The notes below the pieces were generated by a model that saw nothing but the letters and a program-made list of their open reading frames with translations, was not told the DNA's origin and did no database searches. The position numbers and the translations under genes are program-made. Source: a virus. From it: a stretch of 64,000 bases of DNA. Location: IMG/VR virus record IMGVR_UViG_3300021168_000002, positions 37,725-101,724 of that record; one strand, given 5' to 3'. Position 1 is the first letter of the stretch. The number at the start of each line of letters is the position of its first letter. This document shows positions 60,076 to 64,000 of this stretch, piece by piece.

Positions 60076-60363
60076 TCAGTCTCCGTAGTTATCATTCAGG
60101 CCCATGACTTCCCGGCGATATCCCTCCGGGTCGGCTTCCCTGGTGCATCCGTCGCAATGATAGTGGTGCGCTTTCTGATAAGACGTCAGACTCATTTCAC
60201 CGCAGGTCGGGCACTTGAGTCCGCGAGGAGTCTGCTCGACTCCGGTGACGCAGGTCTTGCACTTGCCTTCGTGTTCCCGCGCGTACTTCCTAGATGTCTT
60301 GTTGCCACAGGCACAAGAGACGAGGTATTGAGAGAACTGGCTGCCGTAGTTTCGGTGAAACAT
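60076..60363 (-). CDS. Multi-zinc-ribbon protein
   Basis: 95 residues from ATG 60363 (TAATG overlap). CACGNK, CKTCVTG, CPTCGEM and CDGC give four knuckles, two zinc ribbons. May be a transcription-related or DNA-binding factor. Confidence 0.65.
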   Translation of the reverse strand: MFHRNYGSQFSQYLVSCACGNKTSRKYAREHEGKCKTCVTGVEQTPRGLKCPTCGEMSLTSYQKAHHYHCDGCTREADPEGYRREVMGLNDNYGD

Positions 60364-60596
60364 TATTCGGCCACCCTTTCCGTATCCTGAGACCATTTCC
60401 GACCATCGGGGCCAAAGTTGAGGTCTTCCTCGCTGCCATCCAGTTCTTCGATTGAGACCACGTCAACGTGAGAGCGATTGCAGCGTAGGCAGACCACAGT
60501 CTCATAACCGTGAATCTCGGCCAGTTCAAATTGGGGGTTCGTTTCACCGTTCAGCGTTCCGTTACCGCAGTCCTTGCAGATTGCTATGATATTCAT
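60363..60596 (-). CDS. Zinc-ribbon protein
   Basis: 77 residues from ATG 60596 after GGAGG. CKDCGNG and CLRCNRSH form one ribbon; the rest is acidic (IEELDGSEEDLNFG). First gene after the promoter at 60622-60650. Confidence 0.65.
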   Translation of the reverse strand: MNIIAICKDCGNGTLNGETNPQFELAEIHGYETVVCLRCNRSHVDVVSIEELDGSEEDLNFGPDGRKWSQDTERVAE

Positions 60597-60621
60597 AATC
60601 TGGTGTTCCTCCAGTGGATAC

Positions 60622-60650
60622 ATGGTCTCATGGAAGCAAGTTTAATGCAA
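60622..60650 (-). promoter_or_regulatory. Promoter with double GTAC box
   Basis: Minus strand: GGTACC-TCC-GTACTA, then TTGCAT, 17-bp spacer, GACCAT preceded by TGA. The same architecture as at 56304 and 59425. Confidence 0.6.
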
Positions 60651-60695
60651 TAGTACGGAGGTACCGATTTTGACTAGTACTAATTTACGCCGATC

Positions 60696-60830
60696 TCAGG
60701 ACTTTTTATCATCTTGTCTTTCCTTTCCGCACGTTTCGCAGTATGTGTACTTCCCAATTTTGACGCGCAGGTCCTGGGCCTGGATTTGAGTCGGGCAAGA
60801 TGCACAGCGTTGGCTGTTTGTGGTGTTCAT
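60696..60830 (-). CDS. Zinc-ribbon mini-protein
   Basis: 44 residues read from ATG 60830 to TGA 60696-60698. CASCPTQ and CETCGKE, a minimal four-Cys ribbon. The ATG overlaps the upstream stop. Confidence 0.65.
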   Translation of the reverse strand: MNTTNSQRCASCPTQIQAQDLRVKIGKYTYCETCGKERQDDKKS

Positions 60831-61027
60831 AGTTCCTCTGGCATCGATAGCGGGCCAATCCAATGTGTATATAAAAATCCTCTGTCATACCAGCGCTGTG
60901 TGTTTGGATAAAATACGCATGTGTCCATGTGACTAGAAATGTAACCACTGTCGTGTTCCAAAGTTCTGATTACAAGGTATACACCATACTCAGTAGGTAA
61001 CCCGTTTGAGACTTTATTCCAGTTCAT
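60827..61027 (-). CDS. DUF551-like small protein
   Basis: 66 residues. The pattern WNKVSNGLPTEYGVYLVIR...TQRWYD...THWIGPLSMPEEL matches the DUF551 type common in phages. Function unknown. Confidence 0.65.
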   Translation of the reverse strand: MNWNKVSNGLPTEYGVYLVIRTLEHDSGYISSHMDTCVFYPNTQRWYDRGFLYTHWIGPLSMPEEL

Positions 61028-61175
61028 ATTTCACCGGTGCCAAGACAGCGCCTTGCTTTCGAAATTGTTCGCGGAAGGCTTTAATCTCGGCTCTCTGTTT
61101 CTTATTAAATCCGCGTGACGTTTTTGTGACAAACGTTTTGACGATCTTTCCGTCTTGCTTAAATTCGATTCGCAT
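61014..61175 (-). CDS. Small basic hypothetical protein
   Basis: 53 residues read from ATG 61175 to TAA 61014-61016; GGAGGAAATACTA upstream. Basic (RGFNKKQRAEIKAFREQFRK). Confidence 0.6.
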   Translation of the reverse strand: MRIEFKQDGKIVKTFVTKTSRGFNKKQRAEIKAFREQFRKQGAVLAPVKYELE

Positions 61176-61261
61176 TAGTATTTCCTCCCGTGTATCAGCC
61201 CGAGCAGCGCCAGGGCGGTGAATTTGAAGATGAACATCAGTGTCATGAGTTTAGTTGACAT
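61175..61261 (-). CDS. Membrane mini-protein
   Basis: 28 residues read from ATG 61261 to TAA overlapping the next ATG. One hydrophobic stretch (LMTLMFIFKFTALALLGLIH). It may also serve to place the strong ribosome site of the next gene. Confidence 0.5.
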   Translation of the reverse strand: MSTKLMTLMFIFKFTALALLGLIHGRKY

Positions 61262-61547
61262 AAGCCACGATCTCGTAATTGCCGGACTCCATGCGGTACA
61301 AAGACACGTGCAGCCACTTGCCATCGCCTACGGCCTCGCTATATCCCTTTGATGCGCCGCAGGTCCCGGTAAACTCTGAGTAGTAAGATGATGTCGCTTC
61401 GAATCCGCTTTCCATCAGGATGTCTTGAATCTTCTCGACCGGGTTATACTTGTGGTATATCTGCCCGAGTTTGGCAAGTGCTTCATTGACGCGATTCTGA
61501 CGCCTCGCGAGTGTGGGAATCTTTGCGTTGCATGTTGCGCAGTTCAT
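61251..61547 (-). CDS. Hypothetical protein with N-terminal Cys pair
   Basis: 98 residues from ATG 61547 after GGAGG. NCATCNAKIPTLARRQNRV then a beta-rich domain ending WLHVSLYRMESGNYEIVAYV. No family recognised. Confidence 0.6.
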   Translation of the reverse strand: MNCATCNAKIPTLARRQNRVNEALAKLGQIYHKYNPVEKIQDILMESGFEATSSYYSEFTGTCGASKGYSEAVGDGKWLHVSLYRMESGNYEIVAYVN

Positions 61548-61565
61548 GATTGCCTCCATATTTGA

Positions 61566-61594
61566 ATTATCCCACCGATCTCGAATTCCGTCAA
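61566..61594 (-). promoter_or_regulatory. Promoter with double GTAC box
   Basis: Minus strand: AGTACTAACGTACCA, then TTGACG, 17-bp spacer, GATAAT preceded by TGG. Drives the genes 61547 to 60696. Confidence 0.68.
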
Positions 61595-61607
61595 TGGTAC
61601 GTTAGTA

Positions 61608-61793
61608 CTAGCCGACGTGGATAGTGCTTTGAAGGAATAGGATATCTTGTGTGTAACGTTCAGACTTGTTACTACCTAAGCACCGGCTGCTGGGTGTCTC
61701 TAAATGCCAGACCATGATAGGCTCGCCCTTTGTGTTAGTGGCGAGAGATTCGAGACGCACCAGCTTTTTGCAGAGTGGACATTTTACTTTCAA
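61608..61793 (-). CDS. Small zinc-finger-like protein
   Basis: 61 residues from TTG 61793 (TTGA overlap). KCPLCKKLVRLE plus a later HLETPSSRC could hold zinc. Confidence 0.55.
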   Translation of the reverse strand: MKVKCPLCKKLVRLESLATNTKGEPIMVWHLETPSSRCLGSNKSERYTQDILFLQSTIHVG

Positions 61794-61870
61794 TTCGTCC
61801 TCCTGATCTCTTGCTCCAAACGTTTAATGCGCAGTTCCAGAAGTCGGTCCATCAGTTCGCGGTCGGTCAT
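61790..61870 (-). CDS. Mini-protein, helical
   Basis: 26 residues read from ATG 61870 to TGA 61790-61792: an amphipathic charged helix (RELMDRLLELRIKRLEQEIR). Overlaps on both sides favour translation. Confidence 0.45.
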   Translation of the reverse strand: MTDRELMDRLLELRIKRLEQEIRRTN

Positions 61871-62046
61871 ACGTCCTCCTCGATTGCCTCGTCCACATCG
61901 GCCTGGGTGTATCCCGTTAGAATCTCGGGGCGATACCGTGATAGCTTATCGTCGACACACTCGCCGCACACGCGACAAAGCGGAATGCCTTGTGCATCGT
62001 GTTCCCACCAGCTTTGCTCACCGCTGCCGCATCCGCATATATTCAT
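61867..62046 (-). CDS. Zinc-binding small protein
   Basis: 59 residues from ATG 62046. ICGCGSG and CRVCGECVD are Cys clusters; acidic C-terminus (DVDEAIEEDV). Confidence 0.6.
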   Translation of the reverse strand: MNICGCGSGEQSWWEHDAQGIPLCRVCGECVDDKLSRYRPEILTGYTQADVDEAIEEDV

Positions 62047-62207
62047 GACTTCCTCCCTTTCAACATATCTTGCAGCGCCTTCTTGCTGGCTTGTTCCAGT
62101 GTCCACCCTGCCTGGATGTATTCGCGCATGATCTTGTCGTGGAGCGCGATACTCGATTTGATTTTGCGTTCTTCTCCCTTGCGCATCGCAGGTCTGCCTA
62201 AACTCAT
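62043..62207 (-). CDS. Small basic helical protein
   Basis: 54 residues read from ATG 62207 to TGA 62043-62045. HDKIMREYIQAGWTLEQASK suggests a small helical DNA-binding-like fold (ribbon or HTH). Function unknown. Confidence 0.55.
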   Translation of the reverse strand: MSLGRPAMRKGEERKIKSSIALHDKIMREYIQAGWTLEQASKKALQDMLKGRKS

Positions 62208-62416
62208 GGCTTCCTCGCTTTCATCGCTGCTGCTATCTGACCTTCATCGGGCCGCTTGCTGACATTCAGCCTTAGGACTGTGGTGCTTTGTTTACCGTCG
62301 ACCCAGGTCTCTGTGAACGCGGTGCACTCGCGGCCTTGCACATTCATGATAATGGCTAACCGCGTGCGCTGCTCCGCGCCTGCGTCGGTGTTGGGGAATG
62401 TGAATGTGTCGGTCAT
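62204..62416 (-). CDS. Hypothetical protein
   Basis: 70 residues from ATG 62416 overlapping the previous stop. Beta-rich (RLAIIMNVQGRECTAFTETW). Confidence 0.55.
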   Translation of the reverse strand: MTDTFTFPNTDAGAEQRTRLAIIMNVQGRECTAFTETWVDGKQSTTVLRLNVSKRPDEGQIAAAMKARKP

Positions 62417-62643
62417 GTGCCGTACGTTCCGCCTTTCTGCTGACGTGCAGTTTCCGGTGTCCACTCGTTGGTGTTGAAATAATCGAGAGCGTCGAAGGTA
62501 TGTGTCATCACATTGACCTTGACGCGGTCGATTTGTTTTGCGAGCAAGCGGTCGATTTTGTGCGCCACCTCGCTCAAGTCTTCGTGCTCTTTGCGGACCT
62601 CGATTAAGCTCATGAGTCGGATTACCGTGCTGGTGAATTCCAT
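62413..62643 (-). CDS. Hypothetical helical protein
   Basis: 76 residues from ATG 62643 (TAATG). Helices (VIRLMSLIEVRKEHEDLSEV) with a polar C-terminal tail ending KGGTYGT. Confidence 0.55.
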   Translation of the reverse strand: MEFTSTVIRLMSLIEVRKEHEDLSEVAHKIDRLLAKQIDRVKVNVMTHTFDALDYFNTNEWTPETARQQKGGTYGT

Positions 62644-62810
62644 TATGCCCTGCCTTTCTCCTTCAAGACTTTGTCGTACGCTGCCTCGGCTTGCGCTTGC
62701 GTTGTTGTGATGCCTTCTCGGGCCTGGGTTGCTATGATGCAAGCGACCATCAGTTTGCGGCGCAACACTGGGTTTGCCAGGACGGCCTTAATGTCGACTC
62801 GTTTGCTCAT
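62643..62810 (-). CDS. Small helical protein
   Basis: 55 residues read from ATG 62810 to TAA 62643-62645. VLANPVLRRKLMVACIIATQ then an Ala-rich helix. First gene after the promoter at 62817-62845. Confidence 0.6.
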   Translation of the reverse strand: MSKRVDIKAVLANPVLRRKLMVACIIATQAREGITTTQAQAEAAYDKVLKEKGRA

Positions 62811-62816
62811 GTATGC

Positions 62817-62845
62817 ATCGTCTCATGCCTTCGTCGGGCTGTCAA
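62817..62845 (-). promoter_or_regulatory. Promoter with GTAC box
   Basis: Minus strand: CAAAGTACTATTGACA, 17-bp spacer, GACGAT preceded by TGA. It overlaps the end of the winged-helix gene. Confidence 0.65.
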
Positions 62846-63116
62846 TAGTACTTTGGTTTGCCTCGATATCGGGGTAATTTACGTGACCGCATAACGCACA
62901 CTTGTTGAACGGCCAAGTTTTATTGGGTGCGATTCTAATAGGGCTGCCTCGGCGGCCTGTGCCTAACACGTTCACGTATCCAGCGCCTATTAGGTTCGAA
63001 AGCTCTTGCGATGCCCGGGCGCGTCGCGACTTGTCGAATGCCTCGATTAACTCATGACGGCTGACCGGCTTGTTTGCTTCCTGTATCTTGCGAATCAAAC
63101 GCTCTTTGATGTTCAT
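62823..63116 (-). CDS. Winged-helix DNA-binding protein candidate
   Basis: 97 residues. IQEANKPVSRHELIEAF and SRRARASQELSNLIGAGYV form helix-turn-helix, followed by a wing (VLGTGRRGSPIRIA) and a CALCG knuckle. It is the first gene of the leftward region, next to the repeat-rich segment. It could be the factor that binds the GTAC boxes or the repeats; this is inference. Confidence 0.6.
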   Translation of the reverse strand: MNIKERLIRKIQEANKPVSRHELIEAFDKSRRARASQELSNLIGAGYVNVLGTGRRGSPIRIAPNKTWPFNKCALCGHVNYPDIEANQSTIDSPTKA

Positions 63117-63143
63117 GCTTCCTCCTAGAATTCGACCAATTTA

Positions 63144-63172
63144 TGATGATAGCACGATTCTGGTGCATTGTC
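63144..63172 (-). promoter_or_regulatory. First leftward promoter
   Basis: Minus strand: TTGACA, 17-bp spacer, TATCAT preceded by TGC. Drives the winged-helix gene. No GTAC box. Confidence 0.75.
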
Positions 63173-63185
63173 AAGCATTTTCTTC

Positions 63186-63544
63186 AACATTTTTATCCTA
63201 GGTGTCAGGTATACTCAAAAAATTTGCTAATAGAATCAACAACTTACGCCGACACAAAAGTGGCCTCCTGCGTTATACACAAACGATTTGAAAGTGTCAT
63301 AGACAGAATATCATATATAACACACAAAAAGGTTTCATAGCATAGAGCATAGAGCGCGCGACCTGCTCGGCCATCGTAATCGAGACCAGTTTGATCTAGC
63401 TACTTTGGCGCGTGGTTCGCATCTTGTTGAAACGTCTATGTATAACGCAGGGAGCCGCTTTTGTGTCAGAATCGTTTGTTGCAAACAAAGGCACTTGCAG
63501 CCGATTATTAGAGCGCGCGACCGAAACCTAGGATAAAAATGTTG
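63186..63544. repeat. Outer 19-bp perfect inverted repeat
   Basis: CAACATTTTTATCCTAGGT at 63186-63204 is exactly complementary to ACCTAGGATAAAAATGTTG at 63526-63544. The arms are 321 bp apart and enclose a second, longer inverted repeat. Confidence 0.9.
63251..63467. repeat. Inner 35-bp imperfect inverted repeat
   Basis: 63251-63285 and the reverse complement of 63433-63467 agree at 30 of 35 positions; both start GACACAAAAG and share CTGCGTTATACA. Confidence 0.85.
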
Positions 63545-63822
63545 TCAATGACATAATCCTGGGCCAGCGCGTCGCGTCCGGAGCGCGCAGCATATTTCGG
63601 ACACAAATCAAAACATGACCCTTCTCGAACCTCTATTGACAGGTTGCAGGTGACGTGGCCGGGTGACGACTCATTTCGAGCCAACCCAATTGAAACGCTC
63701 GGCATCACTCATAAGTTGAACAAACGAAAGCATTTACTGACACATGTCGAGAGCGCGAGAGCGCCGCGAAGTTGTCAGAAAATTCCTGATCGCGAGTTTT
63801 CGTCGCGTAACTCGTTTGTTTT

Positions 63823-63970
63823 CAACGATCTGCGAGATTGGCAACGATTTTGCTCCCCTAGCAAGCCAATGGCCAAAGCGTAAATCACTGATTCGACAGC
63901 ACTTAGCCTCGATCTCGCCGTTTGTCAGTTAATAGCGCATTAACTGCCAAGCGTGCAACGATGCAACGAT
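63823..63970 (+). repeat. CAACGAT iteron-like repeats
   Basis: Exact CAACGAT at 63823, 63842, 63956 and 63964, three of them as GCAACGAT. The last two are 8 bp apart. A related AAACGATT occurs at 63281 and its complement near 63470. Confidence 0.6.
63926..63946. promoter_or_regulatory. Operator-like 8+8 dyad
   Basis: Half-sites CAGTTAAT and ATTAACTG are perfect complements separated by AGCGC. The size suits a dimeric DNA-binding protein. Confidence 0.55.
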
Positions 63971-64000
63971 TCGACCGCGCGCGGCGCGCAGGTCCAATCC

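Larger units (their letters stand above)
63173..64000. other. Repeat-rich non-coding region, candidate origin/control region
   Basis: About 830 bp with no convincing gene on either strand; the two short plus-strand frames lack ribosome sites and family resemblance. It has an A+T-rich tract (ATATCATATATAAC, 63310-63323), nested inverted repeats, repeated GC-rich AGAGCGCGCGACC (63352-63364, 63510-63522) and CAACGAT motifs. Position at the start of the leftward genes fits an origin or divergent control region. Confidence 0.55.

Noticed and set aside
62823-63116. Winged-helix protein as a CI-type lysogeny repressor
   Set aside because: No CI-like HTH plus peptidase domain. The gene is leftward-first with its own promoter; only a generic DNA-binding call is justified.
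63644-63932. Two short plus-strand reading frames in the repeat region
   Set aside because: No ribosome site, no overlap with other genes, composition unlike neighbours, and they run through CAACGAT repeats.

Overview
The window is a continuous piece of a double-stranded DNA tailed-phage genome (or an integrated prophage). The first gene runs in from outside and no host housekeeping gene is visible. The internal-virion gene run resembles T7-type podoviruses. TTGACA/extended -10 promoters, an RlpA-like exported protein and lipobox or signal-peptide proteins point to a Gram-negative host. Host genus cannot be told from the sequence. A tyrosine recombinase at 17.2-18.1 kb suggests integration ability, but no clear lysogeny repressor was recognised.

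Layout. (1) 0-13.5 kb, plus strand: tail and fibre proteins, a GNAT-like protein and three probable internal (ejection) virion proteins. The last has 1972 residues with a peptidase-M41-like HExxH motif. (2) 13.5-15.9 kb, plus strand: a near-consensus promoter, two His-Cys/HNH endonucleases, small genes, a terminator and a glycosyltransferase-like gene. (3) 16-26.3 kb, minus strand: integrase, many small translationally coupled membrane or hypothetical genes, a SprT-like lipoprotein, a nucleotidyltransferase, a secreted Asn/Ser-rich protein and a GH108-type endolysin. (4) 26.3-33.5 kb, minus strand: a glycan cassette with a TDE-type sugar-nucleotide dehydratase, a GT6-GT32-GT2 triple fusion, a GT11 fucosyltransferase, a second GT6, a GT31-like enzyme, a DHH phosphoesterase and a GT2. 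Most of these overlap by 4 bases. (5) 33.5-50 kb, minus strand: recombination and replication genes. These are a RecB-like nuclease, a UvrD-type helicase, a candidate annealing protein, a DNA polymerase A split into two genes around a 68-codon gene, a primase-helicase, an OB/SSB candidate, a DnaQ-type exonuclease, an HD nucleotidase and a dNMP kinase. (6) 50-63.1 kb, minus strand: a DruA-like (DUF4338) protein, an unusual 70-nt tRNA, an HTH-phosphoesterase fusion, endonuclease VII and many short genes in small operons. (7) 63.17-64.0 kb: no convincing genes, but nested inverted repeats, CAACGAT repeats and an 8+8 dyad. This is a candidate origin or control region.

The genes are tied together by a promoter family seen at 16 sites. 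It has a TTGACA-like -35, exactly 17 bp of spacer, a TGn extended -10 in 15 of 16, and in many cases a GTAC box just upstream of the -35. The most striking cargo is the glycan cassette. Its families (GT31, GT11, GT6) are those that in animals build beta-1,3-galactose, alpha-1,2-fucose (H) and A/B-type terminal sugars. A substrate-level match is inference only.
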